A stretch of DNA of 64,000 nt from Liquidambar formosana (taxonomy: Eukaryota > Streptophyta > Magnoliopsida > Saxifragales > Altingiaceae). The first letter of the stretch is position 1, and every line of letters starts with the position of its first letter. Position numbers and translations under genes: made by a program. Location of the stretch: assembly GCA_039720395.1 (NCBI GenBank), contig CM077824.1, forward strand, positions 23,575,278 to 23,639,277, written 5' to 3'. A model generated the notes under the pieces. That model searched no databases. It saw only the letters and a list, made by a program, of their open reading frames with translations, and was not told the DNA's origin. Of this stretch, positions 24,118-36,061 are shown in pieces.

Positions 24118-24415
24118 ATTAATGGCGCACACTTTATGCCGTAGATAATTGATTCACGACATAAAATGCATGTCATAGATGACCTATTCATGGCGTGCCA
24201 TGTATGTCGTAAAACAATTATTCACGGCGTGCTATGTATGTCGTAGAAAACTTATTCACGGCGTGTCATGTATGCCGTAGAAAACATATTTACGACGTGC
24301 AAGGTACGTCGTGGATATACAATGGTTTTCCACGACGCGGCCCAACACGGCATTTTTTTGTACGCTGTGAAAAGTCATCCATGGTGTACTTTGCACGCCG
24401 TGGATAACTAACTTT
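24118..24415. repeat. Right subterminal repeats of the second CACTA
   Basis: Units of the type TTCACGGCGTGC...GTATGTCGTAGA recur about every 35-40 bp. One unit near 24292 reads ACGACGTGCAAGGTACGTCG, identical in core to the motif of the first CACTA element, so both motif types coexist here. Confidence 0.8.
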
Positions 24416-24424
24416 GTTGTAGTG

Positions 24425-25303
24425 TTGGTATGATGCATTACTTCCTTAGCATAAAAGTAGTGCAATCAACTAATGGGATCTTTATTTCTCAAAAGAAGTA
24501 TGTGCGAGATATTTTGGACAAGTTTCGAATGAAGGATTGCAATCCTGTATACATTCCAACTGAGTTTGGCTTGAAGCAAAACAAAGATCATAAAGGGAAG
24601 AAGGTGGAAAGCACACTTTACAAGAAAATTGTTGGCAGTTTGATGTATTTAATTGCAACAAGACCATAATGTTTTCTGTGAGTTTAATAAGTAGATATAT
24701 GGAGAATCCAACAGAAATGCATTTGTTAGCTGCCAAGAGAATCCTTCGTCACTTCCAAGGAACTAGAGATTTTGGACTATTCTACAGGAAGGGTAAAAGT
24801 TAGAGTTGTTCGGGTTTACTAACAGTGATTATGCAGGAGATCAAGATGATAGAAGGAGCACTTCAAGCTATGTTTTTATGTTGGGCACAGGGGCCATTAC
24901 GTGGTCTTCTAAGAAGCAACCAATTGTCACCTTGTCAACTACAGAAGTTGAATTTATTGTTGCAACGGCTTGTGCTTGTCAAGCTGTTTGGTTTAGAAGA
25001 ATTCTTGAAGAGCTACAGTTCAAGCAAGTTGAAACTACTACAGTTTTTTGTGACAACAACTTAGCAATCAAACTCTCCAAGAATCCTATGCTACAAGGAA
25101 GAAGCAAACATATCGATGTGAAATATTATTTTTTAAGAGATCTTGGCAATGATAGAACAATCAAACTGGTTTATTGTCGAAGTGAAGACCAAGTTGCAGA
25201 TATATAGACCAAGCCTCTCAAGTTGGCTACATTTGTGAAGTTGCGTGGTCTACTTGGAGTTTGTTCACGTGCTACTGTAAAGGAGAACTTTGCAGAGGGT
25301 TGA
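24425..25303 (+). pseudogene. Copia RT C-terminus and RNase H
   Basis: Continues the Copia frame after the second CACTA: GMMHYFLSIKVVQSTNGIFI, DCNPVYIPTEFGLK, YKKIVGSLMYLIATRP, then with frameshifts ISRYMENPTEMHLLAAKRIL. The RNase H part has SDYAGDQDDRRSTSSYVF, TLSTTEVEFI, FCDNNLAIKLSKNP and GRSKHIDVKYYFLRD, ending VAD-I-stop-TKPLK. At least two frameshifts (near 24668 and 24803) and one stop make it dead. No LTR was recognised after it. Confidence 0.88.
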
Positions 25304-25816
25304 TTTTCTTTTAAACTGATTTCTATAGATTTCTTTTAAACTGATTTCTAAAACATAAATACAATAAATTTGTAATACGTTGCTGAGCAATATACTTCTT
25401 TTGGCATTACATTGGAAAGTGATTACCAAAAAGTAATTTTTCCAAACAAGCTCCCGGAAGCTTTTAATTCCTACTTTGCATACCCCCATTGGAGATAACT
25501 CTTCACTCCGCCCTTGGGTGGGCATATATGCACATTACCTTTTTTATATTATTATGCCATTTTTGTGTTGTATTTAATAGCTTATTTTGTGTGGAAAGCC
25601 CGTTCTTACTGGTTTGTTCTTGTTGACGAAGCTAGACCTCCAAAGGAGGCATAGGGGCAATTGCAAAATAGGAAGATTGAGACAATGAATGAGGAGGCCA
25701 AAGCAAAATTCGCCATCACCCATTTCAGCAATTCCCATCGCGACCCCCTTTCTCGCTCCTCACTTCTGATCCTTTTCTCTTTTTTCTGGCAAGCCACCGG
25801 TGGCCGTGGTTTGCCG
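25304..25816. other. Noncoding stretch between Copia relic and LTR element
   Basis: No gene recognised. The last about 220 bp are less AT-rich and are the left half of the site where the next retrotransposon inserted, so they probably belonged to the upstream region of the CYSTM gene. Confidence 0.4.
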
Positions 25817-26288
25817 TGTTAGAATTTCATATATGTGGGTTTTACATTGATTGGTTTTCTGGATTACGAAAAACGGGTTGAATATCTAGCCTGCAATGAT
25901 ATACGGTATAGCCCATTATAATGTGTGATCAATTAAGTATTTGGGCTCTAGTGCACCTTGGTCCATGATGTGGGATTATAAAGTGTGGGCCTATTCCTTG
26001 TTAGTCAAGGAGTCCATAATGGGAAAGACTCCATAAAGTTTCTTTATAAATAGGTCAGGTCCCCTCTACACTCCATAAGTTGAAAACCCTAGTAGCCTGT
26101 CCCATTAGTGGCTGCATAAAGAAAAGAGGAGCAAGTAGAGGAAGACCAGCCTCCTAACCGTGTGTCTCTTTTGTAGAGGTTTGTCAATTAGATTCAATGG
26201 CTTCCACAAGTACGCGCATATTATTTGTTATTATTATTATTTCCATGTGTTCTAGTTTTCTAGTATGGACTAATATATTGTTCTAACA
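25817..26288 (+). repeat. Left LTR
   Basis: 472 bp, direct copy of 32018-32489. It contains a TATA-like TTTATAAATAGG at about 26041, the expected core promoter for the element. Confidence 0.95.
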
Positions 26289-26290
26289 AG

Positions 26291-26303
26291 TGGTATCAGA
26301 GCC
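26291..26303 (+). promoter_or_regulatory. Primer-binding site (initiator tRNA-Met)
   Basis: TGGTATCAGAGCC starts two bases after the left LTR and is complementary to the 3' end of plant initiator methionine tRNA, the usual Copia primer. Confidence 0.92.
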
Positions 26304-26383
26304 ACCATGCTAGGGCTAGAACCAATAATTGAATATTCTTTTTTGTATGATGTTCTTATTTGAAATACATATGCTCGTATGCC

Positions 26384-26432
<49 letters not shown>

Positions 26433-29400
26433 ATTGCTGCAAAAAGAATAAGGATTTCTTTTTCCAAGAATCCTTGCCCCGCCGCCGATTAGTTTATTAG
26501 GGCTAAAATCCAACGAAACCATGTAAGGGTCTTTCCACGTGCACCATGTTTGTGATCATGATTGCATGTATACCAATGGAAACCTTTAATATAAATAATT
26601 TTATATGTTTGTATTTCTGCATAAAAGTACTTGAAAATATTGATGGATGAAAACCCTCAATTGGATTCAATTGTTTTATGTGGAATCGTGTAGGAATCAA
26701 GTGGGCCCTGGCATGTGGTCTCTTGTGGGGCTATGTTGGGCCCATTGCCGGCTTGTTTTGTGTTGTGCAAGTTTTGGGTGGAGGTATATATTATCATGGC
26801 GGCGTTTTAAGCGACAGTTTTATACCTATGAAATTTTTTGACCATCATGTGGCCAATTAGTGACCTATGATGATAACATATCTATTTAAAATGACTTGAA
26901 TTAATTTTCTTCCTTCATTAATTTATTGAATTGAAGGAAGGAAAATATGTTTTGATTATAATCGAAAGCCGACCGGAAAAATCCACGTAATAGGACCCGC
27001 GTGATGTAGAAGGTAACCAACTTGCTGAAGTTGGGTTGTTCGTAGTCCGCATGCTTAGTGTGATTCATGCAGTGGGACACATGCTCCCTATTTGGAGCCA
27101 ATTTCATGTGTGTATACCCCACGTGCCCCAATGAATTTTATATGTAATTTTCTAAAATCTTTATTTCTGCCTTACCCAATTTTCTGCAGGATCAATTTTC
27201 TAGAGTTTGATATTTGTTTTAACGTACTCTCATATGCACCTTCTTTCTAGAAATTTTGATTTCAAAGTACATGCCAAAAGGGACATTAAGATTGAATTTT
27301 CCTATATGAAATATAAATACTGGGACCTTTCTATAATGTTTACGTTGCATGTTTGTATGATTACATGCCATGGCACTATGGCAGTGCCTAGTATCCTCAT
27401 TTTGATTCTAATGTTTTGGGTCGATACCCAAGTTCATGATATTATCTTTTGACCATTGCATGGAAAATTGAAGGTCAATAATCATTATACATGTATTTTG
27501 ATATGCTGAATTACTTTTCTCATGTACTATTGTGTTGGATTGAAGAAGGAATTACAAGATTTCATAAAAACCCATAATATATGACCGAGACCCAATTATG
27601 TGACCCACTAGAGGTAGGGAATAACCCCAGCCTCATTATGTTTCCATGGGCACGTGTGACCTAAATTTATTTATTTATTTTTAAATTTTTGCCATACCAT
27701 TTTTTAGTGGATTCCACTTGCTATAAGGAGTCACATTTTGTTTTTTGTCTAAATTTAAAGATAGTGGTTAATTTTGGGATTGTTTTTAAACCTTAAATTG
27801 TTGGCGTATTTTTATTTGATTTTTGGCACAATTTTTCTAATCACAAATTTACAATATGTGTGCCAATGTTCAAGAATGATTGTAGAAGTATGTGACTGTC
27901 CTTAAATACATAATAATGGCTAAAAGGTTTTTTTTTTTTTTTTTTTGCCTAATGGCATGTCTCGTCCCAATAAGGGCGTGGTGTTTTTACGGAAATCATG
28001 TTTTTCGACTCCCAGCACTACGTAGGTGCATGTGTAGTGTGTTGGAGTGCATGTACATGTATATATATATTTTATGTATTACACAAGCTTGCTCAAACAT
28101 TAAGTATATGTATATACAAGTGCTCATGTATTACACCTTCTGAGACTTGTAATGAATAATGAATACGGTGAATCTATTTGCATGCATTCACATAGACACT
28201 ACAAATTGGAACAATCAATAGTTAGTGTAGAAAGTGAATTGTGTTATTGATCTACTTTGTGATTCCTTCGTATTTAACGTGCAAAATTTTTAGTAAAAAT
28301 TTTATTATGTAATTTGCCAATGCGTTGGTAACGTGATAACATATTCTTTTTGGATTTATTATAATACCATGAAATAATTTTTGGGTTATGTATACATGTA
28401 CGAACTCAATAAATGAATAAATGAATTTTGGAATTATTCTCAATCACATATAAAGTAATTTTAGCATGCAAACAAAGGATTGTGATTGGGATTTTTAGAA
28501 TGGGCATAAAGGCTATCCTAGTTTGGGGAATGTAGTTGGCCAAAGTGGGTGGTAGCTGCCAAAGTGGCCCATTCACAAAGGTTGACATAATTTCTCATTC
28601 AATGTATTATGGGATAGGATTGCATTTTTGGGTTGTTACATACAATCACCTGCCCAAAGGGGGTTATTGTGTGTGTCAATTCAAGGATGGCATGGGGTGA
28701 CCAATAGGAATGCATAGATTTAGATGGTACTTTCTGCCTAAAGGTGATAGACTTTTCGAAAATCTGTGTAGTTTTTGTTAATCAGCCTCATGATAAAGGA
28801 TTTGGAGAGCACTTATTAGCATGTTGTATTCTCTGCCCAAAGGGGAGTTTATGATGATGCACCTAGGGCTCTCGCCATAATAAGACTCATAAGGTTTTCG
28901 AGCTTATTTATGGGTATATCTAATCAATTGCCCATGTTGGTTAGATAAAGGAAATGATCATCCATTATTGTAATTGTATGCATTATGTCTGGATGATATG
29001 TAATATTATTTTTGAATTGCTTCCGCAGTTTTTAATTTTTTTTTGCTCTTACTAGCCAAATGTCTGTAATTGAAATTTTCGTTGGCAATAACTATGAGAA
29101 AAATTGAGACAACATATACAGATTGTACTTGAGTTTGATAGACTTATTGACATGGATAATATTGAGTATCAAGATGATTATGTGTTTTTTGTATCCATGA
29201 TTTGGAGTATGTTTGCCATCAATAAATCTGTATCTACGATTAAACGCTCATTGTTACAAATATATCATAAAAAATTAAGATATATAGTTAATTCTTGCTT
29301 GACGAGATGTTAATGTCATGATCCTTTTAGAGGATATTAATTTTTGTGATAGAAAATGAATCAAGAGTTTAAGAATGATTAATGAGTGTATTTTTTACAC

Positions 29401-32005
29401 TATTTATTGTTTTATGTCTACTAAGGTTGATGCCAAATATTTGTAATTCCCATAATGATGAAACAGGAAAGCGTCAACGATTTTCTCATGTTTATAATAT
29501 TGGTTATGAACTTAGTGACTTAAAAAAAAAAAAAAAAAAAAAAAATCAATTGATGATTAATATTGATTGTCCTTCAAGTTCATTTCTAAGACAAATAATT
29601 CTCTATTATAAGTTTATTTTATAACATGTTAGGTACTATCATACTGATAAGATACAATATATTATTGTATTATCGTATTCAAAAGTAGAGAGTATTTATA
29701 TTTAGTACGTGGACTGATTGTGAGCCTATTGAGAACTATCACCAATGATTAAAAGGTTTATATTTGTTAATGCAATATAGGAATGGATTGATAATTATTG
29801 GTGATGCTGAAGTTATAATTAGGCTGAAAGCAATCGTAAGTACATGACTAATGTAGTATGTTTTTAAAGATTGTGATATTGATTGTGATTTTAGTTTAAA
29901 ACTATTTTTGCATTATTTTCAATTATAAACTAAATTTGGCACATTTGCTTTGAAAGCTACTATTTTTTAGTGGTCTTGTAAATTTTCCTTTGATTCACTG
30001 ACTCTTAACCCTTTATTGAAATATGTTTTCAATGGTCAAAATTATTGATCTTGACAACTATTTGCAAATTCAATACTGAAAACAATTTTCAAATTGATTA
30101 CATGAAAGTAGATGAAGATTTTGATTTTATGTGAGTAACGAAAATTAATTGTTAAAAATTTTGAACGTTCAAGCTAGCGCTAATAAACTGTGAATAAGTA
30201 ATCGTATTGGGCATTGGTTGTTATGGATTGATTTTAAGTCTCCGTATACTAGTAGTATGTCTATCTTATTACATATTGTTTTGCGCGCTATTGTAAAAAA
30301 AAATTTTCGCATACATAATTGAACTAAATTGTTCTGAGGTGAACAAAGGGGTAAAATGTGATTTGAAGAAATTTCTATGTTTTTAGTAGACATTAATATA
30401 GTGATAATATGTTAAGAATAATTATTATCAATGAATGAATATTAAGGTCAGTGGGAGAAAGTTCACTTATGATTTTATTGTACTTGAGTAATATTGCCAT
30501 TCCAGTTTTAAAGTAATTAAAAGGTTTGAGAAAATATTATATATATATTTTCTTTTAGTTGTGTTGTATTTGAAAGACATTTATAGTTTCCACATTAAGA
30601 TTATATTTTTGCGTGGTGAAAATATCATGTATTAGTTTTGTTATCTTAAAAGGACAAGTTGAATATAAAGTTAATGGAAAATAAAGTAATAAATAATTTA
30701 TAAAGAATGTATCTTATGTTTTTGCAAATTTTGGAGCATATTGAGTACTTAAGATTATGCTCATTCAGGTTTTGCGTATGTATTAGATTTACATGTGGAT
30801 TCGCAATGTTTTCTTTAAATGGGTAAAAACAATACAATGATTAAGATACTTATCATGAACTAAAGTCTTATGATAGAACTAATAAGGTCAGAGGGCTATG
30901 ATAGAACTAATAAGGTCAGAGGGCTATATAAAAGAAAGAGTTGATGGACTTGTATGAATTTTTTCACCATAATTATAATATAATTTTTAATATGCCATAA
31001 AAGACAATAACTTTTATATGACTGGTATGAGGACATAATGTTCTTAGTAGTTAGAGAAAGTATCATAGTGAACAGACAATAATTATGGTTAAAAATAATT
31101 GTGATTGGTCTCCAATAATATGTCTAGCTTATAAAGTTTTATAATCGCATTAAGTTATTTTGAATATGCTAGATTAGTGGGAGTTCAAGACTATGTGATA
31201 ATTGAATTTTTTGATGTGATGCATAATCCCATTCGGGATGAGATAACCCATAAAGTACGGGGTTTTTTGCCATTAAGGTTTGTGAAGTTATTTCGTGAAA
31301 TAATATTTTTATTTGTTATATTGCCATATTTTGTGCACATGTAGTTTTGTTTATGGCAGGATGAACTCATCATAAAGAAAATCATTCAAGAAAGTAGACG
31401 CCTATCTTGAAGTATAGTGGGTACTAATTAATTTTCTTATACTGTATTATTGTGCACATAAAGTATGATTGATGTCATTTTTGAGCATATGATATATATA
31501 TATGCTACGTACTTATGTCTTATTGTTGTGAATGACATCAATAAAGATCTCGAGATATAAAGTAAAGACATAAGAGTCTCGTTGGAGACATGTGAGCTTC
31601 AGTTAGAAGCATAAAGGCTTTCTTGTGAGGCATAAAAGCTTCCTTGTGAGCCATAAAGAGGTTTCATGAGAAACCATAAAGAGGACCAATATTGAATTTA
31701 GCACAATTTTGATCACATTTAGTATGCTATTTTCATGTCACACTTACTCATCATTTAAAATCCATGTCGATAGGGATATTAGCATTTGTGACTGTGGAGT
31801 GGTCTTATGTCACTAAATGATGTAATGGCTTCCATGATTCAGTGTTGGTATTCTTATTGGACCGGATTATGTTACTAAGGTGTTTTCATTCAGGCTATAT
31901 GTACGTGTGGCCACTTCAGTAAATCAACCCGAGAGTCGTTTTTCAAAATATTATATATGTATGTATTATTTTATTATTATTAGTCAAATAACAATCAATG
32001 TAGCC
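26304..32005. other. Internal region of the LTR element, no gene found
   Basis: AT-rich sequence without a convincing reading frame. Near 31545-31690 a short motif family (CATAAAG with AGGCTT or GAGGC) recurs irregularly. A 31-bp block near 30870-30930 (TATGATAGAACTAATAAGGT) is duplicated in tandem. Confidence 0.5.
26387..26429. repeat. (AT)n microsatellite
   Basis: About 21 uninterrupted AT dinucleotides inside the LTR element. Confidence 0.95.
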
Positions 32006-32017
32006 CAAGTGGGAGAA

Positions 32018-32489
32018 TGTTAGAATTTCATATATGTGGGCTTTACATTGATTGGTTTTCTGGATTACGAAAAACGGGTTGAATATCTAGCCTGCAATGA
32101 TATACGGTATAGCCCATTATAATGTGTGATCAATTAAGTATTTGGGCTCTAGTGCACCTTGGTCCATGATGTGGGATTATAAAGTGTGGGCCTATTCCTT
32201 GTTAGTCAAGGAGTCCATAATAGGAAAGACTCCATAAAGTTTCTTTATAAATAGGTCAGGTCCCCTCTACACTCCATAAGTTGAAAACCCTAATAGCCTG
32301 TCCCATTGGTGCCTGCATAAAGAAAAGAGGAGCAAGTAGAGGAAGACCAGCCTCCTAACCATGTGTCTCTTTTGTAGAGGTTTGTCAATTAGATTCAATG
32401 GCTTCCACAGGTACGCGCATATTATTTGTTATTATTATTATTTCCATGTGTTCTAGTTTTCTAGTATAGACTAATATATTGTTCTAACA
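32018..32489 (+). repeat. Right LTR
   Basis: Copy of the left LTR, preceded by the purine tract at 32007-32017 and followed by the TGCCG target duplication. Confidence 0.95.
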
Positions 32490-32494
32490 TGCCG

Positions 32495-33252
32495 ATCTCT
32501 TTCCATCTTCTTCTTTTAATTCCTTATTTATTGTTATTTGTTATTTTCCCTTCTGCTCTTCTTTCTCTCTTGCTAGAAGGGCAATTTGGTTCATAAAAAA
32601 TAATGTATAAAGTGAAAGTGCCGTTGAAGCAAGAATCCAATCTCTGGCAATATCGTATCCCCACAATGAATTGAAAATAATTGTTGTTACGCGGCATACA
32701 GGCCATCGGCAAGTTCTTCCAATTTCCAAACTAGATTCTAAAATAACAGGACATTCATGGCGAATGTTATATGGGGATGTTTCCAGGTGCCTTCCATGCC
32801 AAACCCACGTGCTTTATATATACCGACCGGGACCCGCACTTTATGTGTGGACGTGGCAAAAAAGTGGCGGCAGCCCGCAGCTGTACACTTCGGCTCTAAG
32901 TTTTCCTCGTCAAAAAGGAACCAGCCGCGTGCCACGTTGGCAGATGCGAGGGAGGTCGATGACAAATGCTAGAAGCCTGACTTGCCTTAACTGCTCCCAT
33001 TGTCTGATGATCTCATATTTACACCTCCTTTCTCTTAACGCGGTGTTGGCCGTCAACCAGGCAACTACTCCACCGTCTCTTTTCTTTTTTTGTAGTACAA
33101 ATATCCTCTCCATTCTTCCAAACTTCATCCATCTTCTTTATCATCTTCATCTTCTCCAACGTCACTACTTCTTTCATTTCTCCCTTTCTTTTTCTCGTTC
33201 ATCCATCCCGTCCCTTGATTAATAAGCTTGTCGTAAGAAGCTTTGGTTAAAC
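32495..33252 (+). promoter_or_regulatory. Promoter and 5' leader region of the CYSTM gene
   Basis: Contains a G-box CACGTG (32806-32811) next to a TATA-like TTTATATATA (32813-32822), an ABRE-type ACGTGGC (32851-32857) and another ACGT core (32931-32937). The stretch 33110-33200 is rich in CTTCATC pyrimidine tracts typical of a 5' leader. If this TATA is used the leader would be about 400 nt; other start sites are possible. The motifs suggest abscisic acid or stress response, by inference only. Confidence 0.55.
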
Positions 33253-33607
33253 ATGTCTCATTTTGATCAGAATCAGCCCCCAGGTAAACCTCCATCTGTA
33301 GCCTTTTCGTTTTGAGAAGAAACACATAGAAACTGATGCTATGTGGGCACCTGTCATTTTAATTTGATTATGGTGGTCTTTTTGCTCCTTCTCTCCTTCT
33401 TTCCTTCCATTTGTTAATTCGTTTATTCGTTCTGAATTTGCAGTATCATATCCTCCACCCGCCACCACATACCCTTCGGCTACTTATGCAGCTCCACCGC
33501 CGGCTGGTTATCCAGTAAAAGATGATCATGGGTACCCCCAAAATGCTCCCCTTTCAGTGGAAACCAAGTCTAGGGGTGATGGCTTCTGGAAGGGATGGTA
33601 AGCATCA

Positions 33608-33646
<39 letters not shown>

Positions 33647-33739
33647 AATCTCCATGTACTGATGTAAGTTCGTTTTGTTTCTTTACTGTGCAGTTGCGCT
33701 GCCTTGTGTTGCTGCTGTCTCTTGGATGCATGTTTTTGA
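33253..33739 (+). CDS. CYSTM-family small cysteine-rich transmembrane protein, 3 exons, 76 residues
   Basis: Exons 33253-33283, 33444-33597 and 33694-33739 join through GT-AG introns into an open frame of 77 codons including TGA. The protein starts MSHFDQNQPP, has a Pro/Tyr/Ala-rich middle (SYPPPATTYPSATYAAPPPA, GYPVKDDHGYP), and ends GFWKGCCAALCCCCLLDACF, the classic CYSTM C-terminus with a run of cysteines in a short membrane segment. The family (for example Arabidopsis WIH-type proteins) consists of tail-anchored proteins linked to stress tolerance and membrane signalling. Intact start, splice sites and stop suggest a working gene. Its upstream region was hit by the LTR element that ends at 32489. 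Confidence 0.93.
33610..33644. repeat. (TC)n microsatellite in intron 2 of the CYSTM gene
   Basis: Seventeen uninterrupted TC units, starting a few bases after the splice donor. Confidence 0.95.
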
Positions 33740-35205
33740 GGATTTGGAGACATCAAGAGACCATTGTTCTTTTATTTGAGTTTTTATTATGTATTGTTAT
33801 TATGAATGACGACCAGATCGATCATGTGATTAGTTATGATTCTTGTATCCTTATCTTTATATATATATATATATATATAATATATAAATTTTTATGATAT
33901 TGTTTGATTTTCTTCCATAAGACTCATTTAGTTTAAATTTTTTATTTTTATGATGTCGATTTTCTTCTGTAAAACTCATTTGGTTTTCTTCTAGCATTAG
34001 AAAGTTTTGTTGGATGGAAAATTTTAAAGAGACCAAATTTTTTATCCAAATTTACTTACCTAGCCTATATGGTAGCCTTATTAATGTCAGCCCATTATGA
34101 TCGAACAATTATGAATTATTCTCTGAGTATTGCTATATACTCATTTCCCTAATTTTATTTTTCTAACTGATGAGTCTGTTGAGGGTTAATTAAAAATCAT
34201 TAAAAATAAAACTACCTATCAGTTGGGGAAGTAAATATGAGCAAAAAAAAATTGGATTTTTTTCTTTAATCATTTCCCTTGGTCTTCTTGAGGAAAATGT
34301 TAAAGTTCATGTTCAAATTTTTACGTAAATTTACTTGCCCATATGATCGACATGGCAATCGCTACATCAGTAACTATGAATAGTTATTTTTTTAATTTTT
34401 TTTATTTGATTTGTCCAACTATATCACATCATAATTTCGGTAAGAGGATTTGAGTAAGCTATTTGGACAATATAGCATTATTCAATTTTTTAATCAATTG
34501 TTGAAGCTTGTCACATTAGTTAGACAAGTAAATTTGAATAAAATTTTTTTGGACCATATAGCATATATTGCTCTTGTTCAACAAATCACTCCGATAATTG
34601 AAAATATAGGACTCACCGGGGTGATGCTTTTAAATGCAAACCATGAATTCTCCTATCATTAATTAAGTCCGCTCCTGTCATATTCGTGGCTCATATGCGA
34701 GCTTTGTGCAAACTTCAATGCTGAATGCAAAATTATTTTAGTTACACGCACGAAAAGAATTAGCCACTGGAAATATATTTTAAGATAGCAGTGCTGCACA
34801 TACACTCAATGGTTCAAGATCATGGGATATGATTTTTAATTGTACATACACTATTTATGGAAGTTGATTTGTCACATAATGAATGGAGCTCGACTACATC
34901 AGTTTTTTAAAATGTAATTGGATATTATGAATCCAATTTCTAAATAACTATATCAAAACTTACTTGCAAAAATTGTCTCTCTTAATCCCAACTCCTACTC
35001 AATATATATAAACATGGATAGACTAATAAAATTTTGTAAGTGATCGAGACTCATATTTATGGCATAAAAGCTCTGATAGCCACGTTCTACACTTTCACGT
35101 AGATTCATGCCACACTCGTGACAAACTCATGATAACAAGGACCCCTTTCTACGCCTTTTATCATGTTAGTAGGTCGAGGAGAATTTAAAAAGGAGTATTT
35201 TAATA
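33740..35205. other. Intergenic, 3' flank of the CYSTM gene
   Basis: AT-rich. The first part holds the 3' untranslated region. No further gene or clear repeat terminus is seen. Confidence 0.5.
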
Positions 35206-35970
35206 AGGATGGGGTCATTTCCACAGCCTAATTTAATGGTTATATGCCTGTATCCATAGCCCTCTTCCCTCCTCCTTTGTAATATCCCCATCATACGCTT
35301 CTCTTTTCCCACTTCATTCCCTTACTCTCTCGCATGGGTAAAAGCCCAAATTTGAAATTGATCATTTTATTTTTCGTTTCTTTTTTTGAAAAAATTGGAT
35401 TGATCATAACATACAACACACAACGAAAATTGACCCAAGCTTTTGTCTTTCTTTCTTTCTTTCTCACACTTCCTTCACTGTTTGATTGTAAGTTGAACAT
35501 TTTTTTTATTGAGTGAGAATCATATATAAAAGAAATGAAGAGAAAGAGAGACCACTAAAAGGTTTGTGATGGCAGTGGTAAGGGTGAAATTTTCTTAAAG
35601 GTGGAGAAAGTGAAGATGTGGGAAGATTAGGAGCAACAAGATGGAGGTGGGATGGACGAGCTTTTGGCCGTATTGGGAGCAACTTGCAAGGTCCGAAACC
35701 CAGATTGATACAACTCAAGAAGATGGAATTACTCATCTCTCCTATATATGACATGCATATGGCTTATTTTTTATTTTTTTTATTTTTAATTTTTTAATTT
35801 TTTCATTTTTTTTTGTGTAATGATCAATTCAAGTTTGGGTTTTCACCGATGTTGGGAGAAGTGGAGAGTAAGGAAGAGAATGGAGAAGTAGGGAGAGAGA
35901 AGGGTAATATCGAAATTTAATTGCTAAAGGGAGAGAGCTGTGGATTGGCTGTGGAAACAGCACACTTCCC
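35206..35970. mobile_element. MITE-like element, 765 bp
   Basis: Ends are related inverted repeats: left AGGATGGGGTCATTTCCACA, right complement GGGAAGTGTGCTGTTTCCAC, both followed by AGCC. TTTTAATA occurs on both sides (35198-35205 and 35971-35978), an 8-bp TSD. Size and TSD fit a non-autonomous hAT-like element; a Mutator-like origin is possible. No coding sequence. Confidence 0.6.
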
Positions 35971-36061
35971 TTTTAATAATAGAAAAATGTTATAAAGTGT
36001 CTAGATTTTTTGTTCAAATTAATTTCTTTGCCCAAATGAGGCGTCAATCGCCATGTCAACC

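Larger units (their letters stand above)
19959..24424. mobile_element. Non-autonomous CACTA carrying captured host gene exons (Pack-CACTA)
   Basis: Begins CACTACAAGAAAATGAGTC at 19959 and ends ...CTTTGTTGTAGTG at 24424, with TTG duplicated at 19956-19958 and 24425-24427. Excision of the element restores the Copia codons for DLGMMHYFL. Both ends carry ACGGCGTGC-type subterminal motifs. No transposase is present. Inside are exon-intron pieces of at least two and probably three unrelated host genes, so this is a gene-capturing element dependent on a transposase in trans. Confidence 0.92.
1776..25303 (+). mobile_element. Decayed Ty1/Copia retrotransposon (host of the nest)
   Basis: Three separated blocks (1776-2724, 19559-19958, 24425-25303) read in order as the pol gene of one Copia element: end of integrase, reverse transcriptase, RNase H. 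The gaps are exactly filled by a solo LTR (TSD ATTGG) and a CACTA element (TSD TTG). Removing each insert with one TSD copy restores collinearity. The polyprotein has several in-frame stops and frameshifts, and no LTR or primer-binding site was recognised at either side, so it is an old, dead copy and the oldest layer of this region. Confidence 0.85.
25817..32489 (+). mobile_element. LTR retrotransposon without coding capacity (LARD-like), 6.67 kb
   Basis: Two 472-bp LTRs (25817-26288 and 32018-32489) start TGTTAGAATTTC and end TGTTCTAACA. The flanks repeat TGCCG (25812-25816 and 32490-32494). A primer-binding site for initiator tRNA-Met follows the left LTR and a purine tract (AAGTGGGAGAA) precedes the right one. 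The 5.7-kb interior is AT-rich with no gag or pol recognisable, so it is non-autonomous or fully decayed. The LTRs differ at roughly nine positions by my reading, which suggests a fairly recent insertion and favours non-autonomous over decayed. Confidence 0.92.
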
